Shown in pieces: positions 9,599 to 19,368 of a DNA stretch of 64,000 bases. Below the pieces are notes generated by a model that was given only the letters and a program-made list of their open reading frames with translations, had not been told where the DNA came from and searched no databases. The position numbers were made by a program, and so were the translations under genes. Positions within the stretch are counted from its first letter, which is position 1, and each line of letters opens with the position of its first letter. Origin of the DNA: Rhodospirillaceae bacterium (GTDB lineage Bacteria; Pseudomonadota; Alphaproteobacteria; Rhodospirillales; Casp-alpha2); the NCBI GenBank assembly GCA_016845145.1, contig JAERTE010000117.1, forward strand, positions 62,001-126,000. The letters are read 5' to 3'.

Positions 9599-11092
9599 GT
9601 GAACGAGCTCAAAAAGAACCCGTCAAAGCGCTACGTCAATGACCTCAGGCGTTACGGATATATTGAATCGCAATTTTACAATTTGCGCGGCACGATCGTA
9701 CCCGTTGGGCTGTCGGTGCTTTTCCTGGCATTGGTCGGAATTATTGTCGCCGGTTGGCAGAATACCTTTGGCGAAGACTGGTTGGTGGTCGTCGTCGCCG
9801 CGATTTTCGGCGGGTATATGGCGCTGAATATCGGCGCCAACGATGTTGCCAACAATATGGGACCGTCAGTCGGAGGGAAGGTCCTGACCGTGATGGGCGC
9901 CATTGTCATCGCCGCCGTCTGTGAAAGCGCCGGTGCATTGCTTGCGGGTGGTGATGTGGTGAAAACCGTTTCCAAGGGGATCATCGCACCTGGCGAGAGT
10001 GTCAGCATTTCCGAGTTCCGGGATTTGATGCTGAGCGCGTTATTGGCGGCAGCACTTTGGATCAATTTGGCTACCGTGCTGAGCGCTCCGGTATCGACAA
10101 CACATTCTATCGTAGGGGGCGTCTTGGGTGCTGGCATCGCAGCCGCCGGCGTCGGATTGGTCAATTGGGGGACGATGGCAAAGATCGCTGCCAGTTGGGT
10201 CATTTCACCTGTGCTGGGCGCGGTGTTTGCGGCAGCGATCTTGCTGTTCATCAAGGTGCGTGTGCTGAACGTCGAGAATCGCCTGGAAGCGGCAGCAAAA
10301 TGGGTGCCCATGTTGATTGCCCTGATGGCCGCGGCGTTCGCTGCCTACATGTCGATGAAGGGCCTGAAGAAAATCTGGAAGGCCTCACCGATCGAGATTT
10401 TTATCTTTTCAGGCGCGGCATTTGCGATTGCTTATTTGCTGTCTCGTCCTTTCATCGCCAAGCGTATCGAGAAACTGGAGAACCGAAAGAAAGATATCTA
10501 CAGCCTGTTTGATGTCCCGCTAATTGCCGGCGCTGCACTGTTGTCGTTCGCACACGGCGCCAACGACGTGGCTAACGCCGTTGGGCCATTGGCCGCCATT
10601 GTTTCCACCGTCGGCAGTGAAGCCGGAATCGCCAGCAAGGTGACAATACCGCTTTGGGTGATGGCGGTCGGTGCGTTCGGCATTGCACTCGGGTTGGGTT
10701 TGTTCGGGCCTAAATTGATTTCAGTGGTGGGTGAGAAAATCACCAGGCTGAATTCGCCGCGCGCCTACTGCGTCGCTCTTTCCGCAGCCGTCACGGTGCT
10801 CATCGCGACCACCTTAGGGTTACCGGTCAGTTCAACGCATATTGCCGTCGGCGCGGTATTCGGTGTCGGTTTTCTGCGGGAATACCTGGAGAACCCGAAT
10901 AAGCGAAAGCTGCGCCCTGGCCACAGACTCAACACGACCGCCGACGAAGCCTTCAAAACCATTGGGTTTCGTTCCGGTCGCCGATTGGTACGGCGACGTT
11001 TCGTAGTGTCGATTGCAGCCGCCTGGGTCATCACGGTCCCGGCTTCGGCGGCATTGGCGGCTACGATTTACTTTGCTCTACGGCTTCTTTGA
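9599..11092 (+). CDS. Inorganic phosphate transporter, PiT family
   Basis: A 497-aa integral membrane protein of the PiT family, which imports phosphate (usually as a metal-phosphate complex) with H+ or Na+. Both halves carry the family signature: GANDVANNMGPSVGGK near residue 80 and GANDVANAVGPLAAI near residue 320. Each is followed by the second conserved element, SAPVSTTHSIVGGVLG and GLPVSSTHIAVGAVFG. About ten hydrophobic segments flank a central polar loop. The predicted start is GTG at 9599, overlapping the stop of an 8-codon ATG reading frame (GTGA), with only a weak RBS. It is convergent with the Nudix gene and overlaps it by 32 nt. Confidence 0.93.
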   Translation: MNELKKNPSKRYVNDLRRYGYIESQFYNLRGTIVPVGLSVLFLALVGIIVAGWQNTFGEDWLVVVVAAIFGGYMALNIGANDVANNMGPSVGGKVLTVMGAIVIAAVCESAGALLAGGDVVKTVSKGIIAPGESVSISEFRDLMLSALLAAALWINLATVLSAPVSTTHSIVGGVLGAGIAAAGVGLVNWGTMAKIAASWVISPVLGAVFAAAILLFIKVRVLNVENRLEAAAKWVPMLIALMAAAFAAYMSMKGLKKIWKASPIEIFIFSGAAFAIAYLLSRPFIAKRIEKLENRKKDIYSLFDVPLIAGAALLSFAHGANDVANAVGPLAAIVSTVGSEAGIASKVTIPLWVMAVGAFGIALGLGLFGPKLISVVGEKITRLNSPRAYCVALSAAVTVLIATTLGLPVSSTHIAVGAVFGVGFLREYLENPNKRKLRPGHRLNTTADEAFKTIGFRSGRRLVRRRFVVSIAAAWVITVPASAALAATIYFALRLL

Positions 11093-11498
11093 TCCACGGC
11101 ATTAAATCTTCAAACTGCTTGATCAAGCCCAGCAGATCTTCGCGGTACGCAACCCGCGGCGTATCCCCGATCAGTGCCCAATGGCGTTGACGCTTGTCCT
11201 TTTCGGGCCAGTCATCGACCTGCTCTGTGACCAGAAACGGATAATACGTCACGGGAACTTCTCGTTTTCCATCGTCAGTTTGCTTGGTAATGATGACGGT
11301 TATCGGAAAATCTTCCAACACCGTCCCACGCACCCCGGCTTCTTCGAATCCCTCCCGATGACAGGTATCGGCATGGCTTTCGTCTTGATTTTTCTTGCCC
11401 TTCGGCAATATCCACCGACCGCGCGTTTGCGACGTTACGAATAGTAACGCTGTCGCGTCTTTTCGAGTGTCGAAAGGAATGATCCCGACTCTATGCAT
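11061..11498 (-). CDS. Nudix hydrolase
   Basis: A 145-aa Nudix protein. The Nudix box (G-x5-E-x7-REUxEExGU) is intact as GKKNQDESHADTCHREGFEEAGV, preceded by GRWILPKG. Such enzymes hydrolyse nucleoside diphosphate derivatives with Mg2+; the size and WILPKG sequence resemble the diadenosine polyphosphate or inositol pyrophosphate (DIPP-like) members, but the substrate is not determined. I place the start at ATG 11498 rather than the track's 11579, because GGAGAG stands six bases upstream and the protein then begins MHRVGIIPFDTRKD. Its 3' end overlaps the phosphate transporter, and this convergent layout could couple their expression. Confidence 0.88.
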   Translation of the reverse strand: MHRVGIIPFDTRKDATALLFVTSQTRGRWILPKGKKNQDESHADTCHREGFEEAGVRGTVLEDFPITVIITKQTDDGKREVPVTYYPFLVTEQVDDWPEKDKRQRHWALIGDTPRVAYREDLLGLIKQFEDLMPWIKEAVEQSKS

Positions 11499-11661
11499 GC
11501 ATATCTCTCCCGTGCTGTCGCGCGAGTATACTGCTTCAAATGTTACGGAAAAGTCACTATTGACCACGCCTTGTAACACCCCACCATGATAGCCGTTAGG
11601 GTGTGCGGTTTCCGGATCGATTTACCTTTCGCAGCCCTTTTTGCCTGCTTATGCTCTCGCA

Positions 11662-12291
11662 ATGTTGTACACGCCACGCCTTCCTTTATTTCTTGTTTTT
11701 CTTTGGGGGATCGCGCTGGTGATCTCTGGTGCCGCCCCCCATGACCGCCTTACCTGGTTTCTCGAGGTCGCACCGGTGATCATCGGCATCGCCATCATGA
11801 TTCCGACACGCCGTTCTTTCCCGCTCACGCCGCTGTTGTACTGGCTGATCTTCGCTCACGGGCTGATCTTAATACTGGGAGGGCATTATACCTATGCCCA
11901 AGTCCCCTTGGGGTTCTGGGTGCAGGATGCCTTCGACCTCGCCCGCAATCATTATGATCGGCTTGGTCATTTCGCCCAAGGCTTCATCCCGGCGATTTTG
12001 GCGCGTGAGGTTCTATTGCGGAAGACTCACCTTCGACCCGGCAAAATGTTGGCCTATCTCGTGGTCTCTGTTTGTCTGGCTTTCAGCGCGTTCTATGAAT
12101 TGGTGGAATGGTGGGCCGCCGTGGCGCTGGGCGAAGACGCGCACTCATTTCTTGGCACGCAAGGCGACGTGTGGGATTCACAATGGGATATGTTCATGGC
12201 CATGTTGGGCGCCGTTGTGGCGCTGATTGCATTGTCAAGCTGGCACGATCGGCAATTGGCGGCATTGGTCCGCCGATTGATTTCAGCATAA
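11662..12291 (+). CDS. DUF2238 (YjdF-like) membrane protein
   Basis: A protein of about 209 aa with around six hydrophobic segments. It matches the DUF2238/YjdF family by its conserved stretch HYDRLGHFAQGFIPAILAREVLLR, the SAFYELVEWWAA segment, and the final GTQGDVWDSQWDMFMAMLGA element. The function of the family is not established; the conserved His, Asp and Glu residues in the membrane suggest a metal or proton site (inference). The track starts at TTG 11641; the ATG at 11662 gives a more typical N-terminus (MLYTPRLPLFLVFLWG). It is divergent from the Nudix gene across about 160 nt and is followed 45 nt later by the GFA gene. Confidence 0.82.
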   Translation: MLYTPRLPLFLVFLWGIALVISGAAPHDRLTWFLEVAPVIIGIAIMIPTRRSFPLTPLLYWLIFAHGLILILGGHYTYAQVPLGFWVQDAFDLARNHYDRLGHFAQGFIPAILAREVLLRKTHLRPGKMLAYLVVSVCLAFSAFYELVEWWAAVALGEDAHSFLGTQGDVWDSQWDMFMAMLGAVVALIALSSWHDRQLAALVRRLISA

Positions 12292-12336
12292 ACTCAGTCA
12301 ACTTCGTACAGACTGGTCAATTGGGGAGAGATCATC

Positions 12337-12783
12337 ATGACCGACGATACGCGTTCGATATCGGGCCAATGTCTCTGCGGCGCCGTCACGTTCAAGGCCG
12401 ACGCGGCACAGCGACACGTCGCCGCTTGCCATTGCGCCATGTGCCGGCGCTGGGCCGGCGGCGGACCATTCATGGCCGTGAACTGCGGCACTGATATCAA
12501 TTTTGAAAACGCCATTGCGGACGGTGACAATATCGGCGTTTTCCGGTCATCGGAGTGGGCGGAACGCGGATTTTGCAAAGCCTGCGGCACCAGCCTGTTT
12601 TATCGGCTTGTCGACGCCGGAGTCTATTACGTGCCCGTAGGACTACTGGAAGATCAGAGCGGCGAAGAGCTGAACTTACAAATTTTCATCGATGAAAAAC
12701 CGGCGTTTTACGAGCTTGCGGGCGACATACCCGCCATGACCGGCGAAGAGGTATTCGCAGAGTTTGCAGACGAAACCGACTAG
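12337..12783 (+). CDS. GFA family zinc-binding protein
   Basis: A 148-aa protein of the GFA (glutathione-dependent formaldehyde-activating enzyme-like, CENP-V-like) family. The zinc ligands are visible in order: CLCGAVTF (about 11-14), CHCAMCRRWAGGG (about 32-37) and FCKACGTSLFYR (about 82-85). A clear RBS (GGGGAGAG) precedes the ATG. Most GFA members have no proven enzyme activity and the original formaldehyde-glutathione role is disputed, so I call only the fold. It is convergent with hspQ, with just 3 nt between the stops. Confidence 0.88.
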   Translation: MTDDTRSISGQCLCGAVTFKADAAQRHVAACHCAMCRRWAGGGPFMAVNCGTDINFENAIADGDNIGVFRSSEWAERGFCKACGTSLFYRLVDAGVYYVPVGLLEDQSGEELNLQIFIDEKPAFYELAGDIPAMTGEEVFAEFADETD

Positions 12784-12786
12784 ATT

Positions 12787-13179
12787 TTAGTTGGCTTTTG
12801 CACGCGGCACGAAACGACCGTCTTCTTCCTGACCAATGAAAAACTCATCCAGGTCTGGATGGTTGATTGGGTCGTCGTCGCCATCGGCAACGAGGTTCTG
12901 CTCCGACACGTAGGCGATATAGGGCGAACGTTCGGGCTCCGGCGTTTCAGCCAGCAAGTGATAGTAGGGCTGCTCTTTCTTCGGACGGGCATCTTCGGGA
13001 ATGCTCTCCCACCATTCCTCGGTATTGTTAAACACCGGGTCGACATCGAAGACCACACCACGGAAGCCATACTTCCGATGCCGAACCGGCATGCCGATCT
13101 CGAACTTGGCGGTCGCAACCACACGCGGCACTTCGACCGGCGCGTCGCCAACTGCATCATGATCCTTGAACGTGAACAT
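12787..13179 (-). CDS. hspQ: Heat shock protein HspQ
   Basis: A 130-aa protein with the HspQ/YccV hemimethylated-DNA-binding domain: AKFEIGMPVRHRKYGFRGVVFDVDP, then EEWWESIPEDARPKKEQPYYHLL and YIAYVSEQNLV. In enterobacteria HspQ is a specificity factor that enhances Lon proteolysis and promotes degradation of mutant DnaA. Here it has a short charged N-terminal extension (about 20 residues) and an acidic C-terminal tail. It is monocistronic in appearance and convergent with the GFA gene. I could not identify a convincing heat-shock promoter upstream. The family assignment is strong. Confidence 0.9.
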   Translation of the reverse strand: MFTFKDHDAVGDAPVEVPRVVATAKFEIGMPVRHRKYGFRGVVFDVDPVFNNTEEWWESIPEDARPKKEQPYYHLLAETPEPERSPYIAYVSEQNLVADGDDDPINHPDLDEFFIGQEEDGRFVPRAKAN

Positions 13180-13252
13180 GGGGAGATTGTAACCCGCCCG
13201 GACGCTAGGTCAATTGAACAAAATCAATGACACCGTACGGGGCATTGTTATT

Positions 13253-13300
13253 GAAAAAGGAATGGCACCATGGATCTGCCCCCGGCAGACCCATGGCGCC
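13253..13300 (-). terminator. Intrinsic terminator of the small-protein operon
   Basis: Read on the minus strand, arms GGCGCCATGGGTCTGCC and GGCAGATCCATGGTGCC pair over 17 bp with two or three mismatches or wobbles around a GGG loop, followed by ATTCCTTTTTC. It lies just after the zinc-ribbon gene stop (13317), so it ends the two-gene minus-strand operon. Confidence 0.75.
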
Positions 13301-13316
13301 GTATCCAAATGCCCTG

Positions 13317-13490
13317 TTAGGCGGCGATTCCCCCAGAGCGCCAGACCGACGTCTCTTTGCACGACGGGCAGACCCGCTCGCCGATATGGCTGGAGTTAAA
13401 CTCATTCCGGCACATCAGGCACTTGCGAACCTTTTTCACCGGTGCGCGGTCCGGCTCTGGTTTCTTGGTATCGGTACGACGAGAGGCCAT
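13317..13490 (-). CDS. 57-aa zinc-ribbon protein (copy A)
   Basis: Too short for the ORF track. The translated frame is 57 aa: a Lys/Arg/Pro-rich N-terminus (MASRRTDTKKPEPDR) followed by a four-cysteine zinc ribbon KCLMCRNEFNSSHIGERVCPSC (CxxC-x13-CxxC) and ending SGGIAA. It starts with ATG overlapping the TAA of the upstream 61-aa gene (TAATG), with AGGAGG seven bases upstream, so the two are translationally coupled. A paralogue with the same ribbon (CLMC...FxSSHIGERVCxxC) is encoded at 55054. The fold suggests binding to nucleic acid or protein; function is unknown. Strong RBS, coupling, the terminator and the paralogue make it a real gene. Confidence 0.85.
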   Translation of the reverse strand: MASRRTDTKKPEPDRAPVKKVRKCLMCRNEFNSSHIGERVCPSCKETSVWRSGGIAA

Positions 13491-13675
13491 TATGCAGCCT
13501 CCTTCGTTTCAACCAGGGTGCTTTCATAGCGGCCCAAGAGGCTTGAGCTCAGAGCCATCAGTTCCTCGGCTTCGTTAAGTAGGCCTTCAGCGGCCGCGGG
13601 CGCCGAAGCTTCGGCCTTCCCAATCAGTTCGTCGGCGCTATCGTTGAGATAGCGCACAAGTTCAAATGTTGCCAT
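13490..13675 (-). CDS. 61-aa acidic helical protein of unknown function
   Basis: First gene of a two-gene minus-strand operon with the zinc-ribbon protein. From ATG 13675 the product is 61 aa, acidic and predicted almost wholly helical: MATFELVRYLNDSADELIGK, then an Ala/Glu-rich amphipathic stretch (ASAPAAAEGLLNEAEELMAL). A GTGGGG element nine bases upstream may serve as RBS; the track's start (13690, GTG) would add five residues. I do not recognise the family. The tight TAATG coupling to the zinc ribbon suggests a functional pair, perhaps a small regulator and its partner, which is inference only. Upstream (13676-13858) is AT-rich, promoter-like, non-coding sequence. Confidence 0.65.
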   Translation of the reverse strand: MATFELVRYLNDSADELIGKAEASAPAAAEGLLNEAEELMALSSSLLGRYESTLVETKEAA

Positions 13676-13858
13676 TTGCAGATACCCCACAAAATTCTCT
13701 AATTCGTCACAATTTAGTAACAGTAACGAACTTCATATACACGAAACTGTGTTGCAATGCATCATTTTTTTGTGCACCGCAAAACAATTTATAAATTATG
13801 AAACTGACATCTAGCTTAACTGAATCAAATTTTCTCCTTTCCCTTCCAAGAGCAGCGC

Positions 13859-14044
13859 TTAGGATTGTTGTGGTTTCACCCCGACAATGGGTAATGTTTT
13901 TTCCGTTAGCGCATTGATATATTTCTCTTTTTCCATTTTGCTGCCGAGCAGTTCCTGGGGCGTTTTAGTTAGGTTTCTCAAGTAAAAACGCCGCGCCAAG
14001 ATTTGCGCGTTTTTCACGTGTTTAGCGGCTTTCCCGTCAATCAT
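13859..14044 (-). CDS. Small basic hypothetical protein
   Basis: The track lists 88 aa from 14125; the ATG at 14044 has CCGGAG seven bases upstream and gives 61 aa beginning MIDGKAAKHVKNAQILARRF. The product is basic and apparently helical, with no motif I recognise. The DNA is AT-richer than its surroundings, which could mean a horizontally acquired or fast-evolving gene, or that the ORF is fortuitous. It lies between the small-protein operon and tRNA-Gln. The reasonable RBS and unbroken reading frame are the only support. Confidence 0.4.
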   Translation of the reverse strand: MIDGKAAKHVKNAQILARRFYLRNLTKTPQELLGSKMEKEKYINALTEKTLPIVGVKPQQS

Positions 14045-14218
14045 GGGACAACTCCGGACCTGGGATAATGTTGTATTATTATCTTCCCAGTGTGGAATCG
14101 GAGTCGTTAAGGAATATTGAATCATCGAGGCAAAAGCCTGAAATGACGCTACCGCAGGGTCTTCGCCTACGCGCCAGCTTAGCTCATGTTATCAAATTTC
14201 TGGGTTTTGCCGAAGGAT

Positions 14219-14293
14219 TGGCTGGGGTACCAGGACTCGAACCTGGAATGACAGAATCAGAATCTGCTGTGTTGCCAATTACACCATACCCCA
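14219..14293 (-). tRNA. tRNA-Gln (CUG anticodon)
   Basis: On the minus strand the sequence folds as a full cloverleaf. The acceptor stem is TGGGGTA/TACCCCA, the D arm GTGT-AATTGGCA-ACAC, the anticodon arm GCAGA-TTCTGAT-TCTGT with anticodon CTG, and the T arm CCAGG-TTCGAGT-CCTGG. The discriminator is G and the CCA end is genomically encoded (14219-14221). The weak first pair (U1-A72 type) and this acceptor sequence are typical of bacterial tRNA-Gln. Confidence 0.96.
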
Positions 14294-14577
14294 ATTTTAT
14301 TTATCAAAATCAAACGCGTACGAGCATATCCGCTAACTCAAGACTTTTGGAATGTCTGATAATCGTAGTTATATAAATCGTCTGAAAGATAACGCCAGTC
14401 CTTTTTCTCTTATTTAACAACACTTTATAATTTTCTACCTGTGCAAAATGCTAATATGGGTTTTCGTATGGCAAACGTCATTCTCGCAGGGCTCGACCAA
14501 TGCGCCAATCGCTGTAATATATCACTTGTTCGGTGCGCCCCCACCAGTTATAGCAAAATGACCTGGAAATTTGGTTT

Positions 14578-15708
14578 TTGAGTCGATTGGGGGATCGGAA
14601 CTTGAGACAGCGATGGCAGCAAACCCGCAACGGTGGCCGATCTCGGCACCGACGCGGCCGTGCCAATGGGTCAGAGTTCGCGGCTATCGATCTCGGCACC
14701 AATTCATGTCGCATGCTCATCGCGCGCCCCGATAACCAAGCCCCCGTTTTGGATGGCGGCTTCACCGTTGTCGATGGTTTCTCGCGTATTGTACGGTTGG
14801 GCGAAGGTTTGGGCGATTCGGGTGAGCTGTGCACGGGCGCCATGGATCGCACACTTGCGGCTCTGACCATTTGCGCCGACAAAATTGCTGCCCGGCGCGC
14901 GACACAGACCCACTGCATCGCCACCGAGGCTTGTCGGCGAGCCACCAACAGCGCGCATTTCGTCAATCGCGTGACACAAGAGACAGGCCTCGACATCGAC
15001 ATCATTTCGCCTGAACGCGAAGCCGAACTGACCTTGTTGGGCTGCAGTTCATTGCTCAACACCGGTCATGCACGTGCGCTGTTATTTGACATCGGTGGCG
15101 GCAGCACGGAAATCCAGTGGATAGAGATTCCGCGGCAAGGAGGGCGCCAGCGTGGGGTCAGGCGACGGCCTACGGTGCAAGATATGATATCTCTGCCCAT
15201 AGGAGTGGTGACGCTGGCGGAAGAACATGGCTTCGGCGCCATGACTCCCGAAATCCACCACGCCATCATACAGCAAATCGACGACCATCTCGAAGCGTTC
15301 TCGGTCCGCAATGATATTGATGCGCATATTGCCGAGGGCAACGTCCAGATGTTGGGCACCTCAGGTACCGTTACCACCCTGGGCGCATTACATTTGGGTC
15401 TGCCACGCTATGACCGATCACGTGTCGATGGGCTGGTCATCGATTTCAGCTCCATCAACGCCATGTGCGCACGATTGTCGGGTCTGGGTCATGCCGAACG
15501 GCGCGACATATCGTGCATCGGACGCGGCCGCGCCGACCTGATGCTCATGGGGTGTGCAATGCTGGGCGGCATATGCCGTCGCTGGCCTGTCGGCAAGCTC
15601 AGCATCGCCGATAGAGGTATCCGCGAAGGTCTGTTGGCTGAGATGATGCAACAGTCCGCAACATCTGACGAGAATGCTTCCGTGCTTCCCGTTAACGCGC
15701 CCATCTGA
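14578..15708 (+). CDS. Ppx/GppA family exopolyphosphatase
   Basis: A 376-aa member of the Ppx/GppA ASKHA phosphatases, which hydrolyse polyphosphate or pppGpp. Phosphate-1 motif AAIDLGTNSCRMLIA (about residue 35), the second loop with SPEREAELTLLG, and phosphate-2 motif LLFDIGGGSTEIQWI (about 165) are visible. The protein ends with the ASKHA core and lacks the C-terminal HD-like domain of long enterobacterial Ppx, which is the common short form in alphaproteobacteria. The assigned start is TTG at 14578 with no clear RBS; the first 30 residues are Arg/Gly-rich and poorly conserved, so the true start may be downstream. It precedes rlmE by 12 nt, probably in one operon. Confidence 0.87.
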   Translation: MSRLGDRNLRQRWQQTRNGGRSRHRRGRANGSEFAAIDLGTNSCRMLIARPDNQAPVLDGGFTVVDGFSRIVRLGEGLGDSGELCTGAMDRTLAALTICADKIAARRATQTHCIATEACRRATNSAHFVNRVTQETGLDIDIISPEREAELTLLGCSSLLNTGHARALLFDIGGGSTEIQWIEIPRQGGRQRGVRRRPTVQDMISLPIGVVTLAEEHGFGAMTPEIHHAIIQQIDDHLEAFSVRNDIDAHIAEGNVQMLGTSGTVTTLGALHLGLPRYDRSRVDGLVIDFSSINAMCARLSGLGHAERRDISCIGRGRADLMLMGCAMLGGICRRWPVGKLSIADRGIREGLLAEMMQQSATSDENASVLPVNAPI

Positions 15709-15720
15709 TACATCCTCCCT

Positions 15721-16488
15721 ATGACTGAGCGAATCGGCAGCGGTAAAAGAGGCCCTCGCCCTGGCAAAGGCAAGGGAGGGAAAAGCGGCGGCAAGGGGCG
15801 TGGCGCACGCGTCACGTCACGCAATCTGATGACTCGCGTGCGCACCGCAAAGGGCCGCAAGACATCCTCGACGCGTTGGTTGCAGCGGCAGTTGAACGAT
15901 CCCTACGTCGCCGAGGCTGGCCGCTTGGGTTACCGCTCACGCGCCGCCTTCAAGCTGATCGAGTTGGACGACCAGTTCAATTTTCTAAAACCTGGTGGCC
16001 GCATCGTCGATTTGGGGGCCGCTCCTGGCGGCTGGACCCAGGTCGCCGTCCAGCGCACCACAAACAAGGGCAAAACCGGAAAGATCGTCGGTATGGATAT
16101 TCTGGCGATGGAAGCGGTGCCCGGTGCCACGCTTTTCGAACACGATTTCCTCGACGACGACGCGCCCGCGCTTTTGATGGAGGCGCTGGATGGTCCAGCG
16201 GACGTGGTGCTGTCGGATATGGCAGCATCAGCGACCGGCCACAGGGCGACCGACCACATGCGTATCATGGCGTTATTGGAAACAGCGATAGATTTCGCAT
16301 ATCAGGTTCTGGCGCAGGATGGCGCGTTCATCGGCAAAGTGCTGCAAGGCGGTACCGAGACGCAATTGCTGGCCGCCATGAAACAAAATTTCCGCATTGT
16401 GCGCCACGCCAAACCGCCGGCCAGCCGTGATGGCTCGGCCGAGTCGTACGTCGTGGCGCTGGGATATCGCGGAGCTTCTAAAACATGA
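15721..16488 (+). CDS. rlmE: 23S rRNA (uridine-2'-O-)-methyltransferase RlmE/FtsJ
   Basis: A 255-aa Rossmann methyltransferase that 2'-O-methylates U2552 in the A-loop of 23S rRNA. It has a 50-residue basic Gly/Lys-rich N-terminal extension (RGPRPGKGKGGKSGGKGRG). The catalytic K-D-K-E tetrad is visible as YRSRAAFKLIELD (Lys), VVLSDMAASATGH (Asp), FIGKVLQGG (Lys) and SAESYVVALG (Glu), and the SAM-binding loop as VDLGAAPGGWTQVA. It follows ppx/gppA closely, and its stop overlaps the panE-like start (ATGA). Confidence 0.93.
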   Translation: MTERIGSGKRGPRPGKGKGGKSGGKGRGARVTSRNLMTRVRTAKGRKTSSTRWLQRQLNDPYVAEAGRLGYRSRAAFKLIELDDQFNFLKPGGRIVDLGAAPGGWTQVAVQRTTNKGKTGKIVGMDILAMEAVPGATLFEHDFLDDDAPALLMEALDGPADVVLSDMAASATGHRATDHMRIMALLETAIDFAYQVLAQDGAFIGKVLQGGTETQLLAAMKQNFRIVRHAKPPASRDGSAESYVVALGYRGASKT

Positions 16489-17411
16489 AGATCACGATTA
16501 TGGGCACCGGTGGCGTGGGCGGTTATTTTGGCGCACGCTTGGCCAATGCCGGTGGCGACGTATCGTTCATCGCACGCGGCGCGCACTTGGATGCCATCCG
16601 GACATCCGGCCTGAAAGTTGAGAGTGTGCTCGGCGATATCCATCTGGCCAACCCCACCGCAACCGATACCGCGTCGGATATCGGCCCTGTCGACATTGTC
16701 ATGTTTGCCACCAAGCTTGGCGATATGGAAGCCGCCGCCGAAGCCTGCCGACCGATGATCGGGGCGGAGACGGCGGTGATACCTTTCCTTAATGGCGTCG
16801 ATGCACCAGGGGTCATTTCCCGCGTGTTGGGTGATGAGCACGCCTGCGGTGGCGTTGCCTATATCTCTGCGCACATCGAGCGACCGGGATGCATCCGCCA
16901 TGTTGGTGATTTCGCCCGCTTGGTATTTGGCGAGCACGATGGATCGAAGACGGATCGGTTGAGAGAATTTCACAGCCTTTGTGCCGATTCGGGCATTGAT
17001 GCCACACTGAGCACCGATATCGAGGGTGCACTGTGGGAAAAGTTCGCACTGCTCGTTGCCATGAGCGGCACCACGGCGGCAACCCGCGGGCCTTTGGGTC
17101 CAATCCGGGAGAACCCCATCAGCCGCGACGTGTTTGAGGCTGCCATGCGCGAGACGGTTGCCGTCGGGCGTGCCAAAGGCATCCAGGTGGCGGAGGATCT
17201 TGTCGATAAACAAATGAGCTTTCTCAACACCTTACCAGCAGAGATGAGAGCCTCCATGCTGGTTGACCTAGAAGCCGGCAAGCCTTTGGAAGCGCCGTGG
17301 TTTTCGGGCGCCGTGTCGCGCATGGGACGTGAATTCGGGGTATCGACCCCCGTCAACGACACCCTGTTTGCCGCCATGCAGCCATTTTTGAACGGCCACA
17401 GCGAAAGCTAA
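16485..17411 (+). CDS. panE: Ketopantoate reductase family protein
   Basis: A 308-aa NADPH-dependent 2-dehydropantoate 2-reductase-like protein that would reduce ketopantoate to pantoate for coenzyme A synthesis. N-terminal dinucleotide-binding loop MGTGGVGGYFGARLANAGG, NADPH 2'-phosphate-binding FIARGAHLDAI, catalytic-region Lys in FATKLGD, and the C-terminal ApbA_C helical domain with a KFALLVAMSGTTAATR segment are visible. It is translationally coupled to rlmE by a 4-nt overlap. Several ApbA/PanE paralogues act on other 2-oxo acids, so the specific substrate is less sure than the family. Confidence 0.82.
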   Translation: MKITIMGTGGVGGYFGARLANAGGDVSFIARGAHLDAIRTSGLKVESVLGDIHLANPTATDTASDIGPVDIVMFATKLGDMEAAAEACRPMIGAETAVIPFLNGVDAPGVISRVLGDEHACGGVAYISAHIERPGCIRHVGDFARLVFGEHDGSKTDRLREFHSLCADSGIDATLSTDIEGALWEKFALLVAMSGTTAATRGPLGPIRENPISRDVFEAAMRETVAVGRAKGIQVAEDLVDKQMSFLNTLPAEMRASMLVDLEAGKPLEAPWFSGAVSRMGREFGVSTPVNDTLFAAMQPFLNGHSES

Positions 17412-18980
<1,569 letters not shown>

Positions 18981-18988
18981 GGCCCACC

Positions 18989-19357
18989 ATGGTTGAAGGT
19001 GCGATCCGAAATCCGAACAACCCCAACCACTTCATGGTGGCGCAGCCGGTTGGTCGGCGTGTTCGGCTCTACAGTGGCGAGACCCTGATCGCTGATACGG
19101 ACGACGCACTCAGGGTCATTGAAGTCGGGAAAAGCATCTATGCACCCTGTCTTTACATCCCGCACGCCGACGTTGAGGTTGATATGGTCAAAACCGACAA
19201 GACTACCCATTGCCCGCTCAAGGGCGATGCGGCTTACTATGCAATTGACGGCGTAGAAATGGCCTGGAGATACGACACGTTCGATTTTGCCAAGGTCCTC
19301 GAGGGGCACGTGTCATTCTGGCCACAAGAACTGCGTATCGTCGAGGGTGACGGCTAA
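18989..19357 (+). CDS. DUF427 domain protein
   Basis: A 122-aa single-domain DUF427 protein, a small beta-rich fold. Recognisable elements are the PNHFMVAQPVGRRVRLYSGETLIADT opening, LYIPHADVEVDM, TTHCPLKGDAAYY and WRYDTFDFAKVLEGHVSFW. The conserved CPLKGDA/Y motif is the family hallmark. No biochemical function is established. It follows guaB by only 8 nt and may be read through from it, and it is convergent with the SCO gene. Confidence 0.88.
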   Translation: MVEGAIRNPNNPNHFMVAQPVGRRVRLYSGETLIADTDDALRVIEVGKSIYAPCLYIPHADVEVDMVKTDKTTHCPLKGDAAYYAIDGVEMAWRYDTFDFAKVLEGHVSFWPQELRIVEGDG

Positions 19358-19368
19358 GGGCCGGATAC

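Noticed and set aside
11532-11545. Third copy of the TTAAC-like box upstream of the Nudix gene (CTTCAAATGTTACG)
   Set aside because: Only one half-site (AAATGTTA) matches; the left half and the spacing do not fit.
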